This document shows, piece by piece, positions 35,211-46,486 of a stretch of DNA of 64,000 bases. How positions within the stretch are numbered: position 1 is the stretch's first letter; every line of letters begins with the position of its first letter. The translations under genes were made by a program, and so were the position numbers. The stretch is from positions 70,610,260-70,674,259 of the forward strand of contig OZ026525.1 of the NCBI GenBank assembly GCA_964019695.1, read 5' to 3'. Source of the DNA: Loripinus fragilis (Eukaryota; Mollusca; Bivalvia; Lucinida; Lucinidae). Under the pieces are notes generated by a model, which saw only the letters and a program-made list of their open reading frames with translations, was not told the origin of the DNA and made no database searches.

Positions 35211-38200
35211 GGTATCTAGTCAACTCGTACCTAAGTCAACTCGTACCTAAGTCAACTCGTACCCATTTTTGGTCAACTTGTACCTGACCTTTGGTAAACT
35301 CGTACCTATCCCAAGTCAACTCGTACCCGAGTCAATAAACGGGGTAGGGTAGAGCATGATAGACGTGGGGTTGGTAAGTCTAGGTCCTAACAAGCCTTTT
35401 CAAACACTAAAACATCACAATTTACTATCTGTGCGCTGAGGTTAGTTTGTGCCAGCCTGTTCTAAGATCCCAACTCTTATGCCTATGGGGCGACCTGCTG
35501 GGAGCTTGTTTCATCATACATCATCATTACAAATGAGTATTTTCGATCGGACGATGTTCAGGCAAGATCTGGCAAATTCCCTTACATTTCCTTTTGGGGA
35601 GTTGTTCAGAATAGGGCTCCTGCTTAAACGACCAAATCAACACAGTTTTGCTATCTGGGATAAGGCGAGATTCCGGCTAGTTTGCTCAAATATTAAAAAA
35701 ACACCTAAAAATTAGGACCTGTGAGGCTACGATTAGGGCAGTTTCAGATCTGCCTGTTCCAATATCCTGTACCTTTATGTATAATGACGGCTCCGCAGGG
35801 TCTTCGCTGTTCGTATACACAAAGCTTTAAATTTCGGACATACCGACATATAGGTCTACACCGATAGCGCGCAGTATGTTTTTTAACTAGCACTAATAGA
35901 TTAGAAGGTATTTTGAACTACTCATCTCAAAATAAGTCAGCAGACAACAAAACAAAATGCAAATTTTGAGTCATTTCAGTAGCAAGTAGCGAAGGCGCAG
36001 ATGAGACTGCATGATGAGAGACTCGCCTGGACTTTCTAAATTAAAGAACCAAACCCTCTGAGGTGATCGAGCTGGCACTGTTTTGAAATGTGTTAATCAA
36101 TTATAAACCTGAAGTTAATTACATTGCAATTGCCGAATTCTCTTTAATCAGATTGTACTTTTTTTTAATTATTCAAGTTTTACACTGTCAGACAATTTTA
36201 ATTTCTTATTACAGCTTAATCCAATCACATATTCATTATTGATTAGGTACCAAAAACTGTTTTTCACACCCTACCAATCACCAGCACGTGGCTGTAAGGC
36301 GGCTTTATGTACACAAAACCCGCGTCACGAGAAAACGAATCATCAGGGGTTAGCTACACTATAAGGACAAGTCCTGCATGTTCAGCTACAAAGACTGGGT
36401 TTCAATTTGAATTATGCGCATAGGAAGTTTAGCTATTATAGATTTTAGAGAGCAAGCTACAAATGCGCTGATCAGACTGCTTGGATGCTCAGATCGGTCT
36501 GTACCTTTATTGTTTGCATGCAACAAAACCAGACTGTATGTTTTTTTTCAATGGGACCAGTGCTATTTGCGATAAGTTTGCAATGTACTATTCCTGTAAG
36601 TAAACACCAAAAGATGTGGCTGCGTAGTTACCACCTATTTCGGATGTTCATTTAGATACACTTTCATACTAAGACAACGCTACGGTAAAGGAGGCTAACA
36701 TGATCCCTGTTATTACAATACAGCTTATAGGTTTAATACATTAAGACCATTGGCAGTCCAGCTGCCACCAAATGGGTGTTAAGTTACACTTATTGCTTTT
36801 ATTTCTTGTACAATGTAGAGACTAGCTATTTCTTCATCTACTGTAATTTGTAAGAGCGAGCATTACCTCGGCAGTATACTGTATTTACCCATTTGTAATT
36901 GAGTGGTCCGACAAAACTTAATGTAAAGTGTTTAATTCTATGGTTACATGTATTTAGGTGCAGAATTCGCCTAAGTCGTAACAAAACTTATCATTTTGCT
37001 TTTGACATGATTAACGTACTTAGACAATTGCTAAAAACTATCCCATATATACTCATGTCCAATGAAAACGCACCACTCTTCCGATGCGCATATTTGTGGC
37101 CTATCAAAAGCTGTGCAAATTGTGTTATTTATAATTATTATTTAAGACAAATGCGATGTTTTCGCACATAAATTTCAATTCCAGTTACTCCGCTAACACA
37201 TGACGTAACGTCAGCCTAAAAATTGCGTTAATCAAATTTTGGGCGTAAACAAAAAGACCCCAAAATCTCGTTTGAATGTTTTCTGTTTGCCAGTAGATCC
37301 CATGTCATTTCGCAACAACTTTGACAGTTGTGACGCAACAGCTAACGCTACACTACCGCAAACAATGTCACTATGTAAGCTTAAATATAGAGTGGTCCGA
37401 CAAAACTTAATGTAAAGTGTTTAATTGCGATTTCTACAGCCCTAGTCTTGTACACAATGCTTATTTCCGTCGTACAAACTCACACACATGCAAAACGTCA
37501 TACAAATCCTCTAAAAAAATTACGTTGCATCATTGACGTCAACTTTGAGCGCGTCGCCAGCCATTGTTTGCAACGCTAGCGTTTTAAATCTTCTAAAATG
37601 TGTGATCATCTGTTAGTGCGAGTATTATCTAACATTAAGTTCAACACAGATACTCTTAGGTTTGTGTACACCAGCTTTTAGAGATTGACGTTTATCAAAA
37701 AAACGTTGATGTCTACGCCCTGTCGATGTTAACGACCCGCTCCCCGAGCCAGAAATCTTTTTGCTACGACCTTGTCATAATTTTGCATCAGTAAAAGAAG
37801 GATTCATTGAATGTCTCGATTTTACGCCTAGTCATAATTATGCTAGTGACGTCACATCGTGACGTTATAGCCGCTTTCAAGGTAAGATGACTATTCCTGG
37901 CTATCAATTTAGAGATTCTTTACAATTTCTACAAAGAAAAATGCGAGAATCATGTTTTTGAAAATTCTGACACATTCGATGGCTGATTCTGTGACTTTCT
38001 GTTTTGACGGTTGTTGTGTTCAATCGTTCCAGCACGTGTCATCAGTGATCATTCGGTTTTAAAGACCTATCAGTAACTTACAGAATTGCTACAGTACAAT
38101 AAGACACAATAACAAAAATAAAATGTTATGTCGTTAAAAAGATATAGTCATTTTTGTAGGTGGTGCGTTTTCATTGGATATGAGTATACTATTATCAATA

Positions 38201-38311
38201 AATAAAGGTACGAGTTGACTTAGGTACGAGTTGACTAAGGTACGAGTTGACCAAATATGGGTACGAGTTGACTAAGGTACGAGTTGACATAGGTACGAGT
38301 TGACCAGTACC
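35211..38311. mobile_element. 3.1-kb element with arrayed inverted ends and 9-bp target duplication (MULE-like)
   Basis: CCAATATAT flanks both ends (35202-35210, 38312-38320). The left end starts GGTATCTAGTCAACTCGTAC and holds six units of the AGTCAACTCGTACCT type to about 35330. The right end, read inward, starts GGTACTGGTCAACTCGTACC and holds six more units. A 9-bp duplication with inverted ends points to the Mutator-like superfamily by type, but no transposase is seen, so the assignment is by structure only. Internal features are a nested TIR element (37052-38184) and a 38-bp direct repeat (ACAAAACTTAATGTAAAGTG at about 36908 and 37401). Confidence 0.85.
37052..38184. mobile_element. 1,133-bp TIR element nested in the 3.1-kb element
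   Basis: Left end CTCATGTCCAATGAAAACGC, right end reversed CTCATATCCAATGAAAACGC, both continuing ACCAC. TATA flanks each side (37048-37051, 38185-38188). The layout and the AACGCACCAC end match the 24942-25758 element. No protein of known family was recognised. It is rich in ACGTCA-type words. Confidence 0.82.
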
Positions 38312-38329
38312 CCAATATATGACCTAGGA

Positions 38330-40050
38330 GTTTGAAGTAAAGGTCCAATAAACTGTAAAGATGCTAAAAGGCTTATTATTACATTTTACCTTACAATATT
38401 ATATTTTGCTGGAGAATGTCATATTTGGCACAACAGTGTTTTGTGGTGTGTTATTGTCAATGGATGCTTAAATACCAACATGACATTGGAATCAAAGACC
38501 AAGGTTAAATAACCATTTGTAAAATGGAGGGTGTTTGTATTATAATAATGGCTGTTTTCTGTGTGTAAATCACATCAATGGTTTCCAATCGTTTTTATGA
38601 CCTTTGTGCTAAAGTTTAAGATTTAAGATTCTGAACATATTTTTGGGACTAGTACATGTACCTTCAATTATTTCATTTTCAAGGGATTGTTGCAAGAATA
38701 CATTCGGAATGTTATATTACATAGAATGCATAAGGGTTGCCATATTACGTAGAATACATAGGTGTTATCGTAGGACAGTAGAATTATTTGGAAAGGTAAT
38801 GACTATCTATAGTGTGTGAATGACAACTAAAATTTGGAATCCCCAATACGATTTTTGAGTCAAATAGCAAGGTCGAATCTGTCATATTGGTGTGCATAGT
38901 TGACACAATGATTGTTCACAACAACAAAAAGACAAGTGAGTTTTAATTATATAACATAGATGATCGTTGAGTCAAAGGTCAATTCCAAATATATCTTTCT
39001 GTATGACTATAAATGTAAACTCATTTTATAAATGTCTATTGAGATGTTTCACATATTGTATAATAATTGCATATGGTGTCCTTTATTGATGGTAATGTCA
39101 ACTCCCTTTGCATTGTTTGGCAAAAGAATATTCATTTGTCCCAATGTATTTTTGTAAGGTGTGTAAATGATAAGCTAGCGTTTGGATTCAAGGTATGACA
39201 TTTGGGTCAAAGGTCAACGTCAAAATACTTAAAATTCTGGTTGCATGTCTTATAAGGGTAAAATTTATTACATTTTATGTAGGTGGTTTATATTATGCAC
39301 ACTGAATGCAAATGGAGTACATGGATCGAAAGAGCTACGTGCATTAAGTGGCAAATTTGGCTACCTTTGGAGCCAAAAACTGAAAGACGCCTTTCACCAA
39401 TTTCATCCAATTTGTTTATTAGACGAATAGCCCAAGTGTAAAATTCTCGAATCTATTTTACTTTATCCGTTGCTATGGTAACAAAAATGACCAACAAAAT
39501 AGGCTTAAAATAGAGAAATTACAATTTATGCCTAATTTAAGGCTTTTGGAGACTGAAATTTTAAGAATTAGATTTCAGCGCAAGCGAATACAAAAAAAGT
39601 TAATATATTGTGTGCCATGATAATTTTTATCATCTGTGAAAATATTTTTTGTTATTTGCCTGTGCTCTAAGTTCATTCCTATGTCAATTGTCTTAAATTT
39701 GCTCCAAAATGGTCATTTTCCTATTTTCAGCCTATTTTGGTGGCCATTTTGTTATCATAGCAATGATAATAGTCGAATGAATACCAGATTTTCACACTTA
39801 GTCTATTGTTTTAATAAACTAATAAAAAGAAACTAGTGAAAAGCAATTTCAATTTTGGGCCAAAGAAGCCTCTTAATGCACGTACCTCTTTATCTTAGAT
39901 TCCTGATATAAAGTTTGATTCAAATATCAAGGTCAAAAATATAAAATAAGTCTACATTGCATAGTATGGGGACAATTTTAAAGGTTTGGTGTTGACCATT
40001 CATCTCTTTTTCCATCTGTCTATCAATATTTCTATCCTCAGCCATGACTA
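38330..40050. repeat. Degenerate approximately 150-bp repeat region interrupted by a MITE
   Basis: Loosely repeated phrases occur, such as GACATTGGAATCAAAGACCA, TTTTTGAGTCAAATAGCAAG, GACATTTGGGTCAAAGGTCA and, after the MITE at 39329-39891, GATTCAAATATCAAGGTCAA. They resemble eroded satellite monomers. Confidence 0.5.
39329..39891. mobile_element. 563-bp foldback MITE
   Basis: Left end AAAGAGCTACGTGCATTAAG, right end reversed AAAGAGGTACGTGCATTAAG. Inner blocks also pair (CTATGGTAACAAAAATGACC with a GGCCATTTTGTTATCATAG block), so the element folds on itself. It carries no gene. A target duplication was not clear. Confidence 0.8.
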
Positions 40051-41090
40051 AGTACCAAAAAGAGGAAATTTCATGAAAATTTTATTGAATATATATTGTT
40101 TTAGTGTGGTGATGCACGTGATAATTCATTAGGACGTCGTTAGTTATAGATAAGACCTTGATAACCTAAATATCAATGATTCAAAATTTGTTTATACTGA
40201 GCTATAACTTTGTAAGCAAAACAATATAATATCATTAAACTTATACTGAGTATATATGTTTATAGAATGATTATGAACGTAAAGTTTCTTGAGGATGTTT
40301 TCAAGAAATGATTGCAAATTGGTGTCCTTAATATCAATGAATTTGTCCATTCAATGGCATAACTAAAATTTGCTATCATGTCTTAGATGAACTATTTATC
40401 TTTAAAGTCATAAACAATTACACTATTGAAGTTTGACATCTCACATCTCCAGAATGACGACGGTTCGCTTGAGAAAAAATGCATTTGAGAATACCATAGT
40501 TCCATTTTCAAGCTCAAAAGATGTATAGTGTTATTATTTAAAAAAATACATAATTTTCTTTATCACATCAGATCTAATTATTCTGGTCAATAATGTACAA
40601 TTTGCTAATATACAGATCACGCATGTTTTTCATGCATTAACGTTTGCCAGGTCCCAAGGATGTTGTTTGAAACACACTACCAATACTATTGAGCCACTTT
40701 GTCCATTGTTATGAGTTTGATCACTGAAATTTTTAAAGAAAATTTTCATCCTTCTAATGATATAAGTGATGACGTCACAAGAAAGTTTTGTTGCCCACCA
40801 CAGACAAGCATGTTGCCAGACTCATCATAGCTTTTGCTATTTGATGGTTTGAAGATTTTAAATTTCATAATTTAAACAGACTTTGGTCAGCAATACTAAC
40901 GAGACATAGTATTTTCCTTTTGTACTGTTCATACAAAACTTTGAATGTTTGGAATATGTGATTTTCTTCTATTGATCTCTGACAATCTTCTGCCCCCATG
41001 TGACAGAAGCAATGAATTTAAGAATAAAAATGAAAATGTTAAATTCCAGCCTAAATTCAGCGTTATTGTAACAAATGGATGATCTAAATG
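40050..41090. other. Intronic sequence with an R7 copy
   Basis: 40440-40530 carries repeat R7 (CATCTCCAGAATGACGACGG, AGAATACCATAGTTCCATTT). Otherwise nothing recognised. Confidence 0.4.
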
Positions 41091-41094
41091 TGTG

Positions 41095-41430
41095 CCTATA
41101 TTTTATTGAATTGATTGTATGATTTGAGAAGAGATAAAATGCGAGGCTTTACGAGAATTTAATCTATTTTTAGCAACGAGTTTAATGACTAATTAAATGA
41201 TACAGGAGCACGAATGTTGGATTCTTCCTATCAAATGACATTTAAATTACATATAAATCACATGTTTTTGTGTGAAAACGGTAATTATTTTGAGAGAGTT
41301 TACATCACGCTATAATCAACGCTATTACATAACATTACTAAATCTGTAAGCCACTAGTGGTATATCGATTTTATTGCATGGAGTAATATCACTCACAGAC
41401 GCGACGTCATGTGATAAACTCAATCAGGTT
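41095..41430 (+). repeat. Dispersed repeat R5
   Basis: AAAATGCGAGGCTTTACGAG, CAGGAGCACGAATGTTGGAT and AGACGCGACGTCATGTGATA match R5 at 58515-58850 in order. 41430-42100 holds nothing recognised. Confidence 0.65.
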
Positions 41431-42104
41431 AGGGTAAGATTTTGGATGCGTCATGAATCATGAAACGTAAATTCGCTTTCAAAGATATTCTCACATAGTA
41501 TCTACCAAGCACCTTGATGTAAAAAATCGCAGATACTGACAACGCATTTCAGCAAAATATACTCGGAAATATTTAAAACCCAATAATGAACATCAAATCA
41601 TGGCCAGAAACACATGATAGAGATACATGGACATGTGCCAATAAATGATGTAAGAATTTTCCAATTAGTAGTAGGCATGTACACATTTAATTTAACAAAA
41701 TAGAAGCGCATTATTTTATTATTTGGATCAACGCTTCTGAAATATTATTCAGATTGACCTTAACCTTATGCAGAGAAAGTGAATTGCCTGATAAAACTAT
41801 GGTTTTTACTGTGTTGCACTACCATCGGAAATGGCACAAACATTTTTTGAATGTTCCAAATGCAACATGCTTACTCAAAGTTGAACAGAAAGCCTTTGTC
41901 AATCATCCCTTATAACCTGCTAGATTGATGACATTTGATAGAATTTGAAATGTTTAATCATTAATGCATGGCTAAATGGTTGCTAAACAGCTTATTATGT
42001 AGTATGTAAGCAGATGAATGTCTTTTGACATCATCTGCATTTTATGATCAGATCAAAGTTTTGCATTCTCATTTTAATTTAACTTGAGTGTATATATCGC
42101 CTAC

Positions 42105-42287
42105 CTTGAGTCACATTATTACACGGTTGTTGGTGGCACATATCAAAGTCAACTAAGTCTCCTATACAGTAGTGCCCGTACACTGATGGGGATGGTTTTG
42201 TACATGTCCTGTGTCTCTTCATGACCCCTTCACCACAGGATACAGAGCATTCTTCCCAGTCTAGCCAGTTGCTCCAGCCACCGTGGA
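42105..42287 (-). CDS. TSP1-B exon (thrombospondin type-1 repeat, long form)
   Basis: A 183-bp exon, acceptor TTAAG, donor GTAGGC, phase 1-1, four codons longer than the other TSP1 exons. It begins VHGGWSNWLDWEECSVSCGE, has HRTC in the middle, and the last cysteine is followed by NNVTQ instead of PG, giving an N-glycosylation site (NVT). All six cysteines are present. It is the V(H/N)GGW partner of TSP1-A. Confidence 0.9.
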
Positions 42288-42938
42288 CTTAATTTAATAT
42301 GAAAAAAGATACTTGATATTACCATCAATAGACTTGGATAAAATATATTATTTAACTCTGCTCTTTAAAGACTGAATTAAACTGTGTTGATTCAATTCAT
42401 TTACTAAAAGCTAAATTTGAATAAAGAATAAGTTGCATTAATCAACTATGAACATCTGAGAAAACAATTACCAACCAAAAAAGGCTTTATCTGATTAAAC
42501 TACCAATATGCACTGCATCAGAATGCAAAATGGAAGTTACGGGTCAGTGGTTACGTCAAAGTTTCTCGCCAAATGTGTAACCTCACTTTACCCAAAAGTC
42601 ACAAGAAAATAATTTTGCATGATTTTTAGAAAAGAGGGTTAAACTATTTGGAACAGTACTGTATTTTAGTCATTATAGTATGACTTAAATTAAGCATACA
42701 TTTTGATTGCAGATATCTGAAACTGAAATATTACATGTATATATATTTAGATATTAACTGTTAGAGATCGATTTGAAACCAAATATCCTTCAATTGTTTT
42801 TTCAGTATAGTTGGAAATTCGATTTGACTCAATGAGTTATTGTAGGTTAACTTTTTCTTATGAAATATCAGCCAAATTTTTGCAGAATTCCATGCATACA
42901 TGTTTTCAATGCTTTTAATATAGTACAATAAAGTATAC

Positions 42939-43109
42939 CTGGACATGCTCTTTTAAAGCAAGAATGAGTTTGTGTTCCGTTCCCAGCACATGTTTCTCCT
43001 TTATTCTGTGGGGCTGGATTAGTGCATGTTCGCCTTCTGCTGTGGGTACCGACACCGCAGGTAGTAGAACATGGAGTCCAACCTGACCATTGACTCCAGT
43101 CTCCGTCCA
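42939..43109 (-). CDS. TSP1-A exon (thrombospondin type-1 repeat)
   Basis: A 171-bp exon, acceptor TTTTCAG, donor GTATAC, phase 1-1. The first TSP1 of the protein: VDGDWSQWSGWTPCSTTCGV, with SRRRTC in the middle and ACPG at the end; six cysteines. It lies 843 bp after the ShK-1 exon and 651 bp before TSP1-B, the tightest TSP1 spacing in the gene. Confidence 0.94.
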
Positions 43110-43445
43110 CTGAAAAAAATATGTTTTTTTTTTTATTTAAAGCGATAACATATTTATAATTTGATTGAATGCAAATATTTTTGCACAATAATCGATTTGA
43201 TCGGATCCCATGTTATTTTATGATTATATTTTATGTGCCATAGTCCTACAGAATTTTTATCCTATTAGCATGCAGCAATTTAGTTGTAAGCCCATATTTT
43301 CAACACATGTGGAAAGTATATGGGATCCGGATATTAAGATGGACACTCAATGTTCAACAGAACAAGGGTTAACGTATAGGAATTCATACATGAATCAAGA
43401 CTCATAGCAATTTTTAAGATGTTTCACCCATCAAACTCACAAATA

Positions 43446-43740
43446 GTAAGTGAGTTTGACCAGGAAATACCACAATCACAAACTGCAGACAACCCCATGG
43501 CACCGCAAGGAAGAGCCACCCAACAATCACGAGACACCAGGAAGACATATTAAGCAAAGCAACTAGCTCTCTCTTCCCCCATCAAGATGATTGCAATACT
43601 AGAATGGACATAACGTAACATACAACAAAACACAGAACAATTACAGACTCCCAAAGGATACCCTTTTAAGAACATATCCCACAATGGAAGTAACAATATT
43701 CAAAAAGTCAACAACAACAGAACCGCTGCCTTAGAACGGA
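43446..43740 (-). repeat. Dispersed repeat R1, minus-strand copy with a short R3 insertion
   Basis: AGTAAGTGAGTTTGACCAGG at the left through AACAGAACCGCTGCCTTAGA at the right is a near full-length R1. Around 43655-43680, AAGGATACCCTTTTAAGAAC is an R3 word not present in other R1 copies. Confidence 0.75.
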
Positions 43741-43810
43741 CACATGCTGCATTTCACTAAAGCAAAAATAACATCATTTTAAAGCGTATTTATATTAACT
43801 GTGCATGATT

Positions 43811-43811
<1 letters not shown>

Positions 43812-43900
<89 letters not shown>
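43812..43900. repeat. (CA)n microsatellite, about 44 units
   Basis: An uninterrupted AC dinucleotide run 50 bp from the ShK-1 donor site. Long CA runs near donors can affect splicing in animals (general knowledge); no effect is shown here. Confidence 0.97.
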
Positions 43901-43902
<2 letters not shown>

Positions 43903-43952
43903 AAATGCCAAACGTTTTCATAAGCAACCTATCAACCTGTTTTATGACTTAC

Positions 43953-44087
43953 CCAATGAACAAAGTCTGCAATGTTTCCTGCACACAGTCTTAGCATGGT
44001 GGACATCAGAGCATATATTGATCAGGCTGGACATGTGTGTACAATTGGTGGCTGGATCATCTACACAGGTTCCAGGATTGTGAACTT
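43953..44087 (-). CDS. ShK-1 exon (ShK-type six-cysteine domain)
   Basis: A 135-bp exon, acceptor TTGATAG, donor GTAAGT, phase 1-1. Cysteine spacing is C-7-C-9-C-9-C-3-C-2-C, with CVDDPATNC at the start and CRKHCRLC at the end, the ShK signature. NCT is a possible N-glycosylation site. As in ShK-2, no Lys-Tyr channel-blocking pair is evident. It follows the LU domain directly and precedes TSP1-A. ShK domains in animals occur in matrix proteases and secreted modular proteins as well as in toxins (family knowledge). Confidence 0.92.
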
Positions 44088-44557
44088 CTATCAAAATTAT
44101 AACACGTGTACATTAAAAGGGAAGAAACTATGTAAAACACTGAGCACCTTAAAATGTGATACAGCCACAAAAATGTAAAAAAGGAAAATATATCTTGCCT
44201 ACTTCTCGAGTGAGTTGCGATTTACACCTGAGAAATCTGCCACACGTCGACGAGTTTCTCAACACAGTGCGATAGTGTCTACATGATTTCCATTTACTGA
44301 TAACATCACATTGATGAAATGGCGTTCGAAATTGATATTTACTAGTTTAATCGTGACTCCTACAAATATACAAGTCTACAAGTCTCATCAAATAGTATTC
44401 AAATGCTCATAAAAGGGCCGAATATTCAAAGACCTATCATTTTATAAACATATTAAGTCATGAATACCGAATTTGTTTCTTTCTCGTCATTATATACAAA
44501 AGTAAAAAGAGTAATAGCAAGACTTATTTGGCAATAGTAAACAAAATGTGACCTTAC

Positions 44558-44675
44558 CTGAAACATGCTTGACCTCACAGGTTTCCTTATTACAACCATC
44601 TAGGACACAGCACTCCATACATTGATCATGTATTGACCTTCCAACCATGGTAAAATCATGATGGTCTGGACAGCG
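44558..44675 (-). CDS. LU (three-finger) domain exon 3
   Basis: A 118-bp exon, acceptor TTTTTAG, donor GTAAGG, starting in phase 0 and ending in phase 1. It starts RCPDHHDFTMVGRSI, then has CMECCVLDGCNKETCE. The CC-x3-GCN end is the LU/three-finger closing signature, where typical members read CCxxDxCN. It completes the domain begun at 49941-50020 and 45367-45435. Its 100-bp surroundings are present twice more upstream (44713-44878) as broken copies. Confidence 0.88.
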
Positions 44676-44712
44676 CTAAAAATTACAAATAAATGATAAA
44701 GTTGTGTAGCCT

Positions 44713-44878
44713 TACTGCAAGCAGTGATCATGTGTTGACCTTCATACCATGGTATAATCATGATGGTCCGGGTAGCGTAAAAATGTACAAACAAATCATA
44801 AACTTTGTAGGCTTACTGCATGCAGTGATCATGTGTTGACCTTCATACCATGGTAAAATCATGATGGTCCTGACAGCG
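44713..44878 (-). pseudogene. Two broken tandem copies of LU exon 3
   Basis: Anchors TATTGACC/TGTTGACC at 44631, 44731 and 44832 give a period of 100-101 bp for a three-copy tandem that starts in the intact exon. Copies at about 44713-44777 and 44814-44878 keep DHHDFTMV-like coding, but both have TGA where the intact exon has GGA after MV, so the stop arose before they separated. The middle copy also lost its AG acceptor (AC). Both lack the second half of the exon, including the CC...CN end. Confidence 0.85.
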
Positions 44879-45078
44879 CTTAAATGTAGAAACAAGTTAT
44901 AAGTTGTGTAGACGTACATCTACTGTATATTTTGCTAATGAAAAAGTGGCCGTTCTTTGATTTAGATGCAGTAGGAACAGTTTAAAAAAACACAAGAATG
45001 TATTTGATAGAATAAAGTCAACTTAATAATTGATGAATAATTTAGATACATAACCATTAATTCGGGTATATTATAATT

Positions 45079-45330
45079 GAGCCGCCGCGTGAGATTTCAA
45101 ACAATGTGGTATGTGTGACCAGCAAGGCCTCAGATCAGCCTGCGCATACGCGCAGACTGATCAGAGCCTTCGCTAGTCGCTTGAATATTCTATGAGTGTT
45201 AAGCTATTGACTGAACACCATTTGGAGTTTCTAAGAATCAAAGGAGGCTGCACAGGCTCCTCTGAGTCTACACTTGTCAAAATGCCACATTGTTTGAAAT
45301 CACATGTCGCATCTCAATTATTATTTTGGG
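45079..45330 (+). repeat. Dispersed repeat R4 with palindromic core
   Basis: GATCAGCCTGCGCATACGCG followed by CAGACTGATC forms a perfect-looking hairpin; TGAACACCATTTGGAGTTTC and AGTCTACACTTGTCAAAATG follow. An inverted copy lies at 62140-62470. It ends 37 bp from the LU exon 2 donor, within the following intron. Confidence 0.75.
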
Positions 45331-45366
45331 ATACACGAGTACCAAATGTAACACAGAGACACTTAC

Positions 45367-45435
45367 CTGGCTTTCAATACATCCTAGAGTGAACTTGGTT
45401 TGGTTACCATGACCATTTCTTTCTGTATGGCATTT
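45367..45435 (-). CDS. LU (three-finger) domain exon 2
   Basis: A 69-bp exon, acceptor TTTGTAG, donor GTAAGT, phase 0-0, 23 codons. It encodes KCHTERNGHGNQTKF then TLGCIESQ. The F-x-LGC block is typical for the middle finger region of uPAR/Ly6-type domains. NQT is a possible N-glycosylation site. Phase 0 at both ends matches exon 1 (ending STQ) and exon 3 (starting RC). Confidence 0.85.
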
Positions 45436-45624
45436 CTACAAACATACAAACAATAATTAAAATTGCCATCTGTAAAATATTTTATGTACAATTTACAATA
45501 AATATGTTTGTCCATTGATATTTTTCTAGCAACAATGGTAATAGTTAGAAATGTCGTGGAGATTACTTAAACCCCACTTTGAACAGCGCTTTTAAACACA
45601 CAGTTTTTGTACCATATATGGAGT

Positions 45625-45647
45625 GCCCCCCCCCCCCCCCCCCCCCC
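45625..45647. repeat. Poly-C tract, about 23 bases
   Basis: A run of C in the intron between LU exons 1 and 2. Assembly-sensitive. Confidence 0.9.
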
Positions 45648-45862
45648 GAATAATAATGGCCTACAATACCAGTGCCCAGAGTCATAGATCACGTCAAAGG
45701 CCAGTATTGTCTACTCAATGATTAGGTGATTATGAAGACTTAGAGTCTCTCTGTGTGGGGCCTGAAAAATGGTAATTGGATTAAAACAGGTTATAGGTCA
45801 ACAAAATTGTCTTTATTATATTGTATAGTGATCTCGATTTATTTAGTTTCAAGTTAATGATA

Positions 45863-46212
45863 TAAATAAATATGTTCTTAAAAGGGTATCCTTTGGAAAC
45901 AAAGACTGCACCAAAGAACTGAAAGTAGAGTGTTCATATTTCCTGGGCTAGACTATCTAGTTTCTGTCATTTAGGCGTCATCAGTGACCCTCTAATATCT
46001 TCAAAGTTCCACAATGAAACCCATGATCCCAAAGGACAAGAAAATAAAATCTACACTATAGTGAAGGGCAGGGAGACGTTCTACCGCCGCCACACAGTCC
46101 CAGTCACCAGCTGTAGTGAAGTCAAATATGTTCTTAAAAGGGTATCCTTTGGAAACAAAGACTGCACCAAAGAACTGAAACTAGAGTATGCATATTTCCT
46201 GGGCCAGACTAA
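45863..46212 (-). repeat. Dispersed repeat R3, two tandem copies
   Basis: AAATATGTTCTTAAAAGGGT at 45868 and again at 46127, each followed by ATCCTTTGGAAACAAAGACT and a CATATTTCCTGGGC-like end. The plus-strand copy at 57457-57591 gives the longest version (CTAGTCTGGCCCAGAAAATA). Confidence 0.75.

Positions 46213-46213
<1 letters not shown>

Positions 46214-46268
<55 letters not shown>
46214..46268. repeat. (ATT)n microsatellite
   Basis: About 18 uninterrupted ATT units directly after the second R3 copy. Confidence 0.95.
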
Positions 46269-46269
<1 letters not shown>

Positions 46270-46486
46270 CCAGAAATGTCCAGAGTTAGTTTCATGAAAT
46301 TTAACTTGTTGGAGCAGTCTGGACTATAAATTTTATGTCGTTCTGACACCAAAAGTTACTTTTTGGAAATAGCAACCATTAACTTTCTGTGTATTGGGTA
46401 TTTACTCAGTCTGTAATTGTCATCTGCTGACTTTTTAAAAAAATATTTCTCAAACATTAGAATGTCAAATGGCTAAGATCCAGACA

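Noticed and set aside
43805..44083. Open frame starting with His-Thr repeats
   Set aside because: Its first part is the (CA)n microsatellite, and the rest is antisense to the ShK-1 exon.
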